DNA of 19,799 nt from an archaeon (GTDB lineage Archaea > Nanobdellota > Nanobdellia > Pacearchaeales > GW2011-AR1). Of the stretch, positions 9,901 to 14,025 are shown piece by piece; positions within the stretch are counted from its first letter, which is position 1; each line of letters opens with the position of its first letter. The stretch lies in the NCBI GenBank assembly GCA_025453475.1, contig JALOQH010000003.1:1-19799 (forward strand). Direction: 5' to 3'. The notes under the pieces were generated by a model. It had not been told where the DNA came from. It saw only the letters and a program-made list of their open reading frames with translations, and did not search any database. Position numbers and translations under genes: made by a program.

Positions 9901-12477
9901 ACATTCATTGTATATGCGAATGACACTCTTGGGAATACTGCGAATGCCTCGTCATTATTTGTGCTCGAGAACTCAAACCCAGCAATACAGTTCATAATGC
10001 CTCCTGAGACAGGGATTATCCTTAATCATGACTTTAACCTGCATATTCATTTAGGAGACTTTATGCTCAATTATTCAAGTTATAACATAACCAACTCCTC
10101 GGGGCAAGTTGTTCAATTCAACGCAACTAATATCTCCGGGCAGTTCTTTGAGTGGTATGATTACGTTAACGTATCTTTGCTTGCTGAGGGCAATTATTCT
10201 GTCGGAGTATTTGTCGGGGACTCAAATTACAACAACAACTCAAAGTCATCTTGGTTCTATCTGCATCTTATGCCTCCAAATGCAACAGATATAACCCCTC
10301 AGAACGAAACTATCACGAATATAACTGCCATTAATTTCACTGCGAATCTGAGTGATAACTTCGGCTTGGCTAATGCAACTCTTTATATCTATAATGAAAC
10401 CGGACTGTACAACCGCACAACAATTGATTTGGGAGGGATATTGCAAACCTCGCTGGGAATAGTTGTCTGGCTTGCAGACGGAGTTTATAACTGGTTCTGG
10501 GAAGTATTTGACATTGCTTCAAATGTCCTTACGACCGGCAATTATACAATCAGCGAAGATACTTCAAACCCGGTTTTCACAAACCTTGCGAATATCAGCA
10601 TTTATTCAAACGAGAGTGTGAATTACGACCTTGACGCAACGGATACTGGTTCAGGGGTTTCGTGCTTTGGAGTAAATGACACAAGATTTGCAATAACCTG
10701 CTCAGGAGTTCTGACGAATTTGACAGACATTGCAGTCGGAGAGTATTGGATAACTCTTAGTGCGAATGACAGTGCGGGAAACACAGTATCCGGCGAGGCA
10801 AGAATTAATGTAACCCTTTCCGCTGCCTTGGATACAGAAGATCCGGCCTATAGCAACATTATTGTCACGCCTGGTCCGCCTGCAAATTATTCTGAAACAG
10901 GGCAATATCGGTTCAACATAACGTGGACAGACAATGCAGGCATTGGCAGTGTAATAATCGAGTTTAACGGAGTCAATACAACAATTTCGGGCGTTGGGGG
11001 CAATTATACTTTTGCAATATCTGGTCTTTCTGCGGGCAATCATCCTTACAGGTGGTTTGCGAATGATACAGCCGGGAACTTCGCAGAAACACCGCTCTTT
11101 GTTTATGCTGTGGACAAGGCAGCTCCGGCACTTTTGATAAACATGACTCCTTCAAACAGCATTACCAGCGGGACAGCGACGAGCATTGAGGGATTGGGCT
11201 GCCCTAGCCAGTTGAATTGTACGCTTTACAGGGATAATGTGAGCGTTTCTAATCCAGATAATGCAACCCTGGGTGTTGGTTCATACATCTATCTTTACAA
11301 TACTACCGGCAACAGCAACTACACCGGTGCGGAAACGAGCGGAACATTAACTGTCAGCGAGCAGGGATGCACTGACTGTGGGGGATGCTCTGATTCAACC
11401 TGGACATGCGCCGGATGGGGTGCGTGCGTCGGTGATGTGCAGACGAGAACATGCGTTTCGAACTGCAATCATGTTAAAACTGAAACTAAGTGCTGTTCTG
11501 TAAACTGGACATGCTCTGAGTGGACAAACTGTTCATTCAACAGGCAGGAAAGAGACTGCAAATCCAATTGCGGGACAAATGAGACGCAAACAAGAGTTTG
11601 CGAGATGTGCATGCCTAACTGGACGTGCACTGACTTTGGAAACTGCACTTCCCAGGGAATAATGCAGAGAACATGCACAGATTCCAATAACTGCAATACT
11701 GAGGCAGGCAAACCCGACGAATCAATTGGCTGCGAATACGGCAGGTTGTGCGTGCCGAGAATATACTGCGAGGATTGGGGGCAGTGCATATATGTTGATA
11801 AAGTGAGCGACATTCTTCAGGGAACTTTGAGTTATACGGGTTATCAGGAGAGAGTATGCTATGACAAGAACTTATGCGCTGAGAACTATACTGAATATCA
11901 GAACTGCACTTCCGGCGTTGAACTTGAGATGAGCAAGGCAGAGGTCTGCAGAGAGGACAAGCTTGTGGCTGTAAATACAAGAACAAACACGCCGGTAACA
12001 ACAATAAACCTGGAGTCATTTAAGTCGAATGAGATTGATGTTTCATTTGTCCAGAGCTATTCTGTATTCTGCCCTCACTGTTATAACGGAATTCAGGATG
12101 CAGGGGAAGAAGGGATTGACTGCGGCGGAGAGTGCAGATTATGCAAGCCAGAGAGCAGGATACCTTGGGGGATTATTGCGTGGGCATTGTGGATAATGGC
12201 TGCATTGCTTTTGGTGCCTATACTTAAGTTATTGAAAGAGGATGACGATATTATTGCGGAGATAAGGAAGCTTATCTCTGATGGGAAGGCTGCTCTTAAA
12301 GAGAATGAGAAGAAGAGAGCATCTGAAGATTACAGAAGGATAAGGTACTTGTTCATCCAGATACAGAGTTCGAGAAAGAGAGAGATGATAAAGAAGGAGA
12401 TAATGAGATACTTTGAGAGAATAAGGAAATTCTATGATTTCTATGTGCCTCCTGAAACAAAACCAATAAGGAGTTAA
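1..12477 (+). CDS. Giant modular cell-surface protein, 5' partial (at least 4158 aa)
   Basis: The frame is open from base 1 to the TAA at 12475-12477, so the gene starts upstream; the first in-frame TTG at 262 lies in the middle of a NosD motif and is not a real start. Domains in order: NosD module, long right-handed beta-helix, seven-blade propeller, a second propeller, Ig-like modules, an SBBP-type propeller, more Ig-like modules, four thrombospondin-like Cys repeats, a C-x-NG-x2-D-x-GE...DCGG-type Cys motif, one transmembrane helix (about codons 4056-4078) and an 80-residue Lys/Arg/Glu-rich tail. Asn-x-Ser/Thr sequons occur throughout the outer part. The expected place is the cell surface, anchored at the C-terminus with the tail in the cytoplasm. 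These modules in other proteins bind carbohydrate or protein ligands, so adhesion or cell-cell contact is a reasonable inference; no enzyme motif was recognised. Its stop is one base from the stop of the convergent minus-strand unit. Confidence 0.93.
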   Translation, partial: NSTSNYITSNYITLNAIGINLTSSNYSLIHDNYFNNANNAYDSGNNSWNAANTTLGPNIINGPNIRGNFWNDYLGNDTNRDGFGNTLLPYNSSGNIRIGGDYYPLVRVLNCNDAITSNLSMEDNLDCPGTNGLVIGANTISINCNGYNITGNGSGIGLRLSSYSNVKIWNCTLSGFSTGLLLESASQNNITLNMIINNSIGINASNSNNNLIYNNFFNNTNNAYDDAGNKWSIDNLAPEQNIVGEPFIGGNFWNDYAGSDDGSGSYPPYNESDDGIGDTQIPYTSGGDIQLTGDYFPLVDTIKGSDLNNTNLTQDLLKCRGNCLYVRHSNVVIDCKGKRIAGYGSGAGISVDSGKPGSSRDITNVVIKNCIIDNFDNAIVIRSRADAKAHASCHLGPITWGSGRRHSWAIDVHNVQIINTTLKNLDSDAIKIVSDADYDKDCTDCLGGLWEECDTQQADADVTDSTIANVNVSSASGRGVYLEGAYDHGAAYVLDTDIINNSFSNIGTDGIRADDQYISDITIRNNTIVSAGSSGIYLSDVGGSVALTKNKIRSGCNSFGMYLDIGSPTITESLVEGCTGTGIYVLGSGAVLEDVNSSASASGGSGIYITGGSNNLKNVSTFNSGYYGIYLGGSGNTLRDIKVNRTGNTGIYLNGGSNTLSRITVNATEGEGIQIFGDGNNLDYISVRLPRGDGIDLRGSSSTLDHLNLRGGGLSWGYTEDDKNIPIKVTSSQANALNLTGDYNSVNNCTIDGVSACEYFNGNRCTNIGIFLGPNSDHNTFTNIHNVSSTGPNIYFDSGANYNRVINATLSYSSTGSYSAIGLYGASYNSFINISGPRRGAQYGYVPAAYFLRDSSHNNITANDFEFSAVPYVEAAISLIGSSNYNNISNTSINSNVYYTTSSNAGVLMRRGASNNAIQNNFISGYPGGGSVHTSSYPSFWGFYTWGIAIDGYDTNAASNLIAYNILNASSLMLAGQNSRIIGNNISNGGQIWMYSGYQAGQQPNHAIIDGNLINHSFSHQGGEWYISRTGYGIETEVYCDGGCVNYPYNLTIINNTIINCESGIGAPVESASRLINNRILNTSYWGVSFGNTGVANIANDNYIEFVNSSQSSLGMTVGTSGGIVYNNTVTLLYGSLDYYALQVEGNYNNISSNNITYNRAGYGLLVEGNYNNLTSNIVNNNTQHGIYAIGHHIKLRDNTAINNTAYSYFVTRGGYSEADTSNIGGQEGKPFLYVTSLADYTVQNTDAYSEIEFADVKNSTINNVTINNPSTTSDGIVLVDTINVSVLNSNLNYNYLGVFAANSNYSNITNNDVGYNKNRSIAVSSCGNFLVDSNDVYYDLGSKAIEIQWSVNGTLSNNNVSHISNLSGSKQGIYVYGGSNITLIWNIVKDINSSNSVHGIYLTSQNSSIKNNVLSNVTGDYSTYAIYCTGDNARIIENDAEDISNGIYYSGARGNVSYNSITINNFVWLPNPTGTGIYLSGSNNNLTFNEIVNSREGIYASGSNQTLSYNNITNSSIGIHFSASSSKILSNRISSSITNGSGSFLSGTGIYTPASSTIIQNNTIVDSANAGIYFYSATNNNVTNNTFVGNNVSIRLDSSSNNNRVYYNSFYNSSTVHVFSPYPTTSTFNTTVAGAAQGNYWDDIFENELKILDITEDGFGDAGLQYPYSAAKGAQVSANVFDWGPIVTVLSGNITTTLSVWDETDALGGSRTRYPTQQVKFFASYLNSSLGLLLNASCRIDFADLNDSMSMRTANNVSISRVENYYYTGQYSSLDLDSNNSPHIAYYDGNNYYLKYAKWNGTGWNISTVDNTYNSGQYASLALDSNNYPHISYYYGSYYALRYAKWNGTFWNISYVSGIYSGGQYSSLALDSNNSPHIAYYDNYNSPYGLRYAKWNGTGWNITKIVNSSAVSYISLALDSSNNAHISYYNSTFPYSMQYAKWNGTGWNVSTVDSGYVGQYTSIALDSDNYPHISYFNNSANSLRYAKWNGTSWNVSTVDSGYVGQYTSIAIDSGDKPHITYYNNTGYPYFGLKYARWTGSAWDISTIESSNTGQQIGQYSSVKIDSNGRVHVSYYNASYPNGLKYAFVIPKDDYYTFNRTFSSPGTFSWNATCNKTDVVVAQNYTGNMLLDNYLIDYTDYYNATYGGVYVGEGNTIDLDENDNPAVAYWTYIIVSPTPEYTTIQYAKWNGTEWKKTNISSSNTYFNGMLGLPRESIVSLTPNNDNDSAILYTHESQHLVARWNYTGNSWYFVNTSTVSSVLGDLHMDSNSNPIAAATYSSSIGYWGWNGTTYNFTLADRCDIDCSSPAMDLDSQNRTYFLYYYTEPNPNIFTMRYWNGSAWVSNNITEAINGVHGPYDLVIDSTGKPHVAFVDKGPNTLNYAVWNGTSWNITAISSEYSGSSKIMIVVDDYDRPYILHTSPTGLNLMYYNGIRWSNQTVKPYIDAYMDAEVAVDSQNISHVVYHDTGELGHVRGLAYARILFNETIKYYNKSIYYDVGIANDTVNISNIVRFASPANTTYLAGNISINIWNASLAQSVWWFNGSENLTYTSPLVHNFTDGSHLIYAYANDSSGSVYSANVTFSVISETLSVIITSPENGTITNISAQNFSINISSVSGLGNATLRIFNLSGLYNETFFDLTGLFQTSVGVVIWLADGVYNWFWEVYDIVNTFVSTQETVGNYTITEDTIAPSIAINSPQAIVYYNASILVNIGASDLHLDSIWWNNGTADINYTNASYYGFGNGTWTIYAYANDSAGNVNSTNVTFDVDLSPPIVHNIAPPNNTVSNNLTQTFVCNITSNGGIDYINLIIRNVTNNITYDSTMNNVLPFNVAWNKTLGYQFDDSTTNIALDSSGNVYVSGRMYNSTSTYNMMWLIKYNSTGDLEWEKTYGDELSNIGLSISPFDDIYLAGYYYGAYYTRLFKYATNGTLLWSKTLGLQAVGSRTVAADSSGNVYLTDTNSSGTVAIKYNSSGSHLWNSSIIGGGGYAIAADAFGDIYMLSLLGMSKYNSSGSYVWNKSYSTNLGVWGASSVRIDSSGNVYTVGMITPTSDYDIAVSKFDSDGNQIWYRTTENITTGLNVERGGDLAIDSFGNVYVTGYSGTGGPSRLLLIKYDKNGGLLWNKTIQRSNVDAGSGIVLASDDVAYLTGTTSVSSFTDAWTMKLNLTVSQTRYLGGTSNSTSWNVTLPHRGNYTWICEGTDIYGRNGSCQEGNSTLIIASGPSISIITPINNEVVGWEVTFLANVTSDYLDDVWYEVRNESGVIASGFMDTSYIGGNTYNATLFTNESWPYDASAYNSTNLTFIVYANDTLGNTANASSLFVLENSNPAIQFIMPPETGIILNHDFNLHIHLGDFMLNYSSYNITNSSGQVVQFNATNISGQFFEWYDYVNVSLLAEGNYSVGVFVGDSNYNNNSKSSWFYLHLMPPNATDITPQNETITNITAINFTANLSDNFGLANATLYIYNETGLYNRTTIDLGGILQTSLGIVVWLADGVYNWFWEVFDIASNVLTTGNYTISEDTSNPVFTNLANISIYSNESVNYDLDATDTGSGVSCFGVNDTRFAITCSGVLTNLTDIAVGEYWITLSANDSAGNTVSGEARINVTLSAALDTEDPAYSNIIVTPGPPANYSETGQYRFNITWTDNAGIGSVIIEFNGVNTTISGVGGNYTFAISGLSAGNHPYRWFANDTAGNFAETPLFVYAVDKAAPALLINMTPSNSITSGTATSIEGLGCPSQLNCTLYRDNVSVSNPDNATLGVGSYIYLYNTTGNSNYTGAETSGTLTVSEQGCTDCGGCSDSTWTCAGWGACVGDVQTRTCVSNCNHVKTETKCCSVNWTCSEWTNCSFNRQERDCKSNCGTNETQTRVCEMCMPNWTCTDFGNCTSQGIMQRTCTDSNNCNTEAGKPDESIGCEYGRLCVPRIYCEDWGQCIYVDKVSDILQGTLSYTGYQERVCYDKNLCAENYTEYQNCTSGVELEMSKAEVCREDKLVAVNTRTNTPVTTINLESFKSNEIDVSFVQSYSVFCPHCYNGIQDAGEEGIDCGGECRLCKPESRIPWGIIAWALWIMAALLLVPILKLLKEDDDIIAEIRKLISDGKAALKENEKKRASEDYRRIRYLFIQIQSSRKREMIKKEIMRYFERIRKFYDFYVPPETKPIRS
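904..5060 (+). other. Long right-handed parallel beta-helix region
   Basis: About 1380 residues are dominated by short repeats of the form (S/N)N(x)I-(S/T)-x-N-x-(I/V) and GIY-(L/V/I), typical of PbH1/pectate-lyase-like coils. An insertion at about nt 1140-1400 contains four cysteines (HASCHLG, DKDCTDC, WEECD), which could form disulfides. The region ends with another NosD-like closing motif, GNYWDDIFENEL...EDGFGDAG...YPYS (nt 4915-5010), so the fold probably runs the full length between the NosD motifs. Related beta-helices bind or cleave polysaccharides, but no catalytic residues could be assigned. Confidence 0.75.
1738..2135 (+). repeat. Six regular ~22-residue beta-helix coils
   Basis: Six consecutive coils begin with a Gly-x-Gly-Ile pattern (TGTGIYV, GSGIYIT, YGIYLGG, TGIYLNG, EGIQIFG, DGIDLRG), followed by a Gly/Ser/Asn turn and NxL. 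Spacing is about 22-23 residues. This is the most regular part of the beta-helix and gives one repeat per helical turn. Confidence 0.7.
5266..6270 (+). other. Predicted seven-bladed beta-propeller 1
   Basis: Seven tandem repeats of 46-51 residues each carry GQYxSLALDSNNxPHIxYY followed by LRYAKWNGTxWNIS. The YAKW (or equivalent) element falls at nt 5389, 5530, 5677, 5818, 5956, 6103 and 6256, giving periods of 141, 147, 141, 138, 147 and 153 nt. The DxDSxxxPH loop followed by Tyr-Tyr and a Trp-Asn-Gly-Thr hairpin resembles BNR/sialidase-like blades, and seven copies match a closed seven-blade propeller. No sialidase active site (RIP motif or catalytic Tyr/Glu pair) could be assigned. The repeat block sits between two halves of an Ig-like domain. 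Confidence 0.75.
5842..6033 (+). repeat. 54-nt perfect duplication between adjacent propeller blades
   Basis: Bases 5842-5895 and 5980-6033 are identical over 54 nt, offset by 138 nt (46 codons, one blade). Other blades share only shorter exact stretches, such as tatgcaaaatggaacggaac at 5389, 5530 and 5956 and again at 6556 in propeller 2. Identity at third codon positions points to recent duplication or gene conversion. Confidence 0.9.
6451..7440 (+). other. Predicted seven-bladed beta-propeller 2
   Basis: Seven more degenerate blades of the propeller 1 type can be counted from the D-x-D/N-x-N-x-P loop and the W-N-G-T/S-x-W hairpin: IDLDENDNPAVAYW, VSLTPNNDNDSAILY, LHMDSNSNPIAAA, MDLDSQNRTYFLYY, VIDSTGKPHVAFV, VVDDYDRPYILHT and VAVDSQNISHVVYH. 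The first blade still shares a 20-nt exact stretch (from nt 6556) with propeller 1, so the two propellers probably arose by duplication. Blades 2 and 6 are the weakest matches. Confidence 0.6.
7780..8068 (+). repeat. Ig-like module, copy A of a duplicated pair
   Basis: The module starts at ITSPENGTITN and contains NATLRIFNLSGLYNET, then VIWLADGVYNWFWEVYD, then a GNYTITEDT end. It is closely repeated at 10288-10563 (copy B). The WLADGVYNWFWEV core is identical in both, but the DNA has diverged at synonymous sites, so this duplication is older than the blade duplication at 5842-6033. Confidence 0.8.
8488..9510 (+). other. Predicted seven-bladed beta-propeller 3 (SBBP type)
   Basis: Seven repeats have the SBBP-type pattern: DSSGNVYV-(S/T)-G, then a K-(Y/F)-(N/D)-x-x-G turn and (L/Y)-x-W-(N/E/S)-K. 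Loop elements are ALDSSGNVYVSG, ISPFDDIYLAG, AADSSGNVYLTD, AADAFGDIYML, RIDSSGNVYTVG, AIDSFGNVYVTG and LASDDVAYLTG. This blade sequence is clearly different from that of propellers 1 and 2. As with propeller 1, the repeats interrupt an Ig-like domain: a first half with Cys at codon 2796 and a second half with Cys at codon 3196. Confidence 0.75.
10288..10563 (+). repeat. Ig-like module, copy B of a duplicated pair
   Basis: Begins ITPQNETITN and contains NATLYIYNETGLYNRT, VVWLADGVYNWFWEVFD and GNYTISEDT, matching the module at 7780-8068 nearly residue for residue in the core. The DNA differs at many wobble positions. Confidence 0.8.
11368..12150 (+). other. Cys-rich thrombospondin-1-like stalk
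   Basis: Four repeats of the form W-(T)-C-x2-(W/F)-x2-C...Q-x-R-x-C are visible: WTCAGWGACVGDVQTRTC, WTCSEWTNC..RQERDC, WTCTDFGNC..IMQRTC, and a looser IYCEDWGQC...YQERVC. These match the WxxW...C, RxC layering of thrombospondin type 1 repeats. A separate motif follows, CPHCYNGIQDAGEEGIDCGG with C-x2-C, of a kind seen in secreted proteins next to membrane anchors. The paired cysteines suggest a disulfide-stiffened stalk that lifts the propeller and beta-helix part off the membrane. Confidence 0.7.
12166..12474 (+). other. C-terminal transmembrane helix and cytoplasmic tail
   Basis: GIIAWALWIMAALLLVPILKLL forms one hydrophobic helix at nt 12169-12234. It is followed by about 80 residues rich in Lys, Arg and Glu with heptad-like spacing (EIRKLISDGKAALKENEKKR, then YRRIRYLFIQIQ, then EIMRYFERIRKFYDFY). 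The basic tail places this end in the cytoplasm by the positive-inside rule. It probably forms two or three amphipathic helices and could dock a cytosolic partner. Confidence 0.75.
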
Positions 12478-12478
12478 T

Positions 12479-13222
12479 TTACCTTCTAACTGCCGGAGGC
12501 ATGGCTGGAGGAGCCCTAATCTGGGGAGGTGCTGCTCTCAGAGGGGCTGTTGCAGCAGGGAACGGTGTTTTCTGCGGCACATTTATTGGAAGAGGAAGGG
12601 GTTGTTGTGGGGGACGTTTTTGTATAATAAATCGATTGCCGACGAATTCAGAGACAACTGCGGTAAGTACATATATCTGATAAGCTACCTTGAACACTCC
12701 AGGAAGAAGCGGAATCTTTGTCCTGTTTGAGAACTCTCTCAGAAGAGTTTTTATTTCTTCTTCAGATAATCTTGTATTGGTTGTCTGTATGAATCCACCC
12801 TTATTGATGACCAGCGGCGCGCCTGCGCCCTTGCATTCAACAGACTGCACAGCAGGATCTGAGAGAATATTCATCATTCTTTCGAATATCGGCGGTTTCA
12901 CTTCCTCTTCTTCCTTCGGCACTACTTTTACTGTTGACGGAAGAACAACTATCGGAGGAGCTTCCTGTTTTGCAAGAGGCACTGCTTTTGGCATTTTCAG
13001 CGAAGAAACCATTTCTTCGTGAACAATCGGTTCTCTTCTTATCTCTATCTGGGGTTTTGCAGGCGCAGGCTCCCGAGGTATTGCAATCTGAACAATCTCT
13101 ACTTTCCTGGTTTTTTGAGATTCATTGAATTTAGCAAGAAGCTCGGGGTCTGAATTGATTATGAGGGCTCTGATAAAATTCTTTAGAAAATGCGTTCTTA
13201 TTTGTAATGAGTCTTCCATCAT
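12479..13222 (-). CDS. Protein with orphan secretion-ATPase-like N-domain, 247 aa
   Basis: Not recognised as a named family. Residues 1-40 are helical and carry an N-terminal MEDSLQIRTHFLKNFIRAL segment, residues 45-110 are a Pro/Glu/Lys-rich linker, and residues 112-205 form a folded domain: IFERMMNILSDPAVQSVECK, GAGAPLVINKGG, LSEEEIKTLLREFSNR, IPLLPGVFKVAYQIYVLTAV, EFVGNRFIIQKR. That order (DP-x-V-x2-(I/V)-E-C/N-G-x-G, an acidic helix, and a closing strand ending F-x-I-x-K-R) resembles the N-terminal domain of VirB11/GspE-type ATPases, but no Walker A or B follows. Residues 206-247 are Pro/Ala-rich and probably disordered. The start codon overlaps the stop of the upstream gene by 4 nt (ATGA), so the two are translationally coupled. 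The family link is an inference from pattern only. Confidence 0.85.
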   Translation of the reverse strand: MMEDSLQIRTHFLKNFIRALIINSDPELLAKFNESQKTRKVEIVQIAIPREPAPAKPQIEIRREPIVHEEMVSSLKMPKAVPLAKQEAPPIVVLPSTVKVVPKEEEEVKPPIFERMMNILSDPAVQSVECKGAGAPLVINKGGFIQTTNTRLSEEEIKTLLREFSNRTKIPLLPGVFKVAYQIYVLTAVVSEFVGNRFIIQKRPPQQPLPLPINVPQKTPFPAATAPLRAAPPQIRAPPAMPPAVRR

Positions 13223-13752
13223 TGAGACTGCGAAGCCTGATATTCTTCTTGTGAAGGGGCAGGTGCTGCTGGCTGCTGAGCTGGAATAGCTGATGCCTGA
13301 ACAACCGGAGCAGGAGCTGGACGCGCCGAAGGCACAGCCATTATTATATCTACATCCTTGTCTATCTTGTTCACTTTCTCTTCAACGTAAATGACTCCGC
13401 GGGCAATTAATCTGTCCTGTTCGAGAAGCTGATTTATCTTGTCAAGCATTTCCTTGTCTCTTCCTGCGAGGGCAGGATTTTCTATGAATGTTTTTGCTGC
13501 TGATTCAAATAACCTCAGGAGTTCAGAAGTCTGCTTTGCGAGATTGTCCATCTTCTCAGCCAGAATAACCATTACTTTCTGCATCATCACCATGTTCTCG
13601 GTGAGCTCTTTTGGCATAGTCAATTTCGGCACATTAAACTTGATTTTCTGCACTTTTGCTTTTTTGTGCTTTCTGCGCCGAGGTGCTCTTGGCTGTTTAG
13701 CCTCAACCTGAATCTTCACCACATTAGTCTCTTTTTTATGTCCCGTAGGCAT
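13219..13752 (-). CDS. Basic coiled-coil protein, 177 aa
   Basis: Unrecognised. A strongly basic N-terminus (residues 1-42, including RAPRRRKHKKAKVQK) could bind nucleic acid or acidic membrane surfaces. Residues 47-130 are predicted long helices with heptad-like Leu/Ile/Met (NMVMMQKVMVILAEKMDNLA, KEMLDKINQLLEQDRLIARG). The C-terminal 40 residues are Pro/Ala/Gln-rich and low complexity, like the tail of the downstream partner. There are no transmembrane segments or signal peptide. It is the first gene of a two-gene unit whose TATA-like box lies 22-29 nt upstream of the ATG, consistent with a leaderless transcript. The shared Pro/Ala tails and ATGA coupling suggest the two products work together. 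Confidence 0.85.
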   Translation of the reverse strand: MPTGHKKETNVVKIQVEAKQPRAPRRRKHKKAKVQKIKFNVPKLTMPKELTENMVMMQKVMVILAEKMDNLAKQTSELLRLFESAAKTFIENPALAGRDKEMLDKINQLLEQDRLIARGVIYVEEKVNKIDKDVDIIMAVPSARPAPAPVVQASAIPAQQPAAPAPSQEEYQASQSQ

Positions 13753-13773
13753 AGTAAATTTAAGATTTGGATG

Positions 13774-13781
13774 TTTATAAA
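13774..13781 (-). promoter_or_regulatory. TATA-like box for the 13752-12479 unit
   Basis: tttataaa on the minus strand, centred about 25 nt upstream of the ATG at 13752. This is the distance expected when transcription starts at or next to the start codon. Confidence 0.6.
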
Positions 13782-13793
13782 GATTATCTTGGC

Positions 13794-13807
13794 TATCCTC
13801 GAGGATA
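13794..13807. promoter_or_regulatory. 14-bp perfect palindrome in divergent spacer
   Basis: tatcctcgaggata is its own reverse complement. It lies 12 nt upstream of the TATA-like box of the minus-strand unit and 23 nt upstream of the tRNA box, where an operator for a dimeric regulator could sit. No matching regulator is identified. Confidence 0.35.
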
Positions 13808-13830
13808 TCGTCGGGAGGGCAGTAGTAAAG

Positions 13831-13838
13831 CTTAAAAT
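13831..13838 (+). promoter_or_regulatory. TATA-like box for tRNA-Trp
   Basis: cttaaaat lies 24-31 nt upstream of the first base of the mature tRNA, the usual position for an archaeal tRNA promoter. Confidence 0.5.
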
Positions 13839-13861
13839 GAAGCTAAAACTCCAAGGATTAA

Positions 13862-13948
13862 GGGCGCTTAGTTAAACGGTATAATTTTCGGCTCCAGAAG
13901 ATAGACTGAAGAAACCGAAAGTCGGGGGTTCGACTCCCTCAGTGCCCA
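13862..13948 (+). tRNA. tRNA-Trp (anticodon CCA) with 16-nt intron
   Basis: Acceptor GGGCGCT (13862-13868) pairs with AGTGCCC (13941-13947) with one G-U. D stem GTTA/TAAT holds a loop with the conserved GG. Anticodon stem TTCGG (13887-13891) pairs with CCGAA (13915-13919). T stem GGGGG/CCCTC encloses TTCGACT. The discriminator is A, as archaeal tRNA-Trp uses, and no CCA tail is encoded. Removing 16 nt after position 37 leaves a 7-nt anticodon loop C-T-CCA-G-A, with the anticodon at 13894-13896; the mature tRNA is 71 nt. Reading the anticodon as CTC or TCC would break the loop register (position 33 must be T). TrpCCA is the archaeal tRNA that most often carries an intron at this site. Confidence 0.92.
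13898..13913 (+). other. tRNA-Trp intron with bulge-helix-bulge-like splice region
   Basis: The 16-nt intron can fold with its exons: bulge A-G/A (13896-13898), helix AG/CT (13899-13900 with 13906-13907), central helix CTCC (13892-13895) with GAAG (13908-13911; one C-A mismatch), and bulge AA/A (13912-13914). Cuts after the second base of each bulge give the exact exon junction. This is a relaxed form of the bulge-helix-bulge that the archaeal splicing endonuclease recognises. Confidence 0.75.
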
Positions 13949-14012
13949 TTTTATTTATTACTTCTTGGGGATTATGGAGATTATCCTTTTTCGTTTTTTA
14001 ATTTAAAAGGAT
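13949..14012. terminator. T-rich tract and inverted repeat after tRNA
   Basis: The T-rich ttttatttatta directly follows the tRNA. A second tract lies within an 8-bp inverted repeat, atcctttt (13983-13990) and aaaaggat (14005-14012). The region separates the convergent tRNA and PIN gene, so oligo-T termination of the tRNA transcript is likely, and a hairpin in either strand is possible. Confidence 0.45.
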
Positions 14013-14025
14013 TTATATCTCAGAG

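Noticed and set aside
11469..12019. Antisense frames opposite the Cys-rich stalk
   Set aside because: Their Cys/Ser/Pro-rich products are the complement of the TGC-rich stalk, not a plausible protein.
13666..13875. Plus-strand frame crossing the divergent spacer
   Set aside because: It overlaps the start of the coiled-coil gene, both promoter boxes and the tRNA 5' end.
13893..13896. tRNA-Glu(CTC) or tRNA-Gly(TCC) reading of the anticodon
   Set aside because: Only CCA keeps T at position 33, a 7-nt loop and splice sites in the two bulges; the discriminator A also fits Trp.
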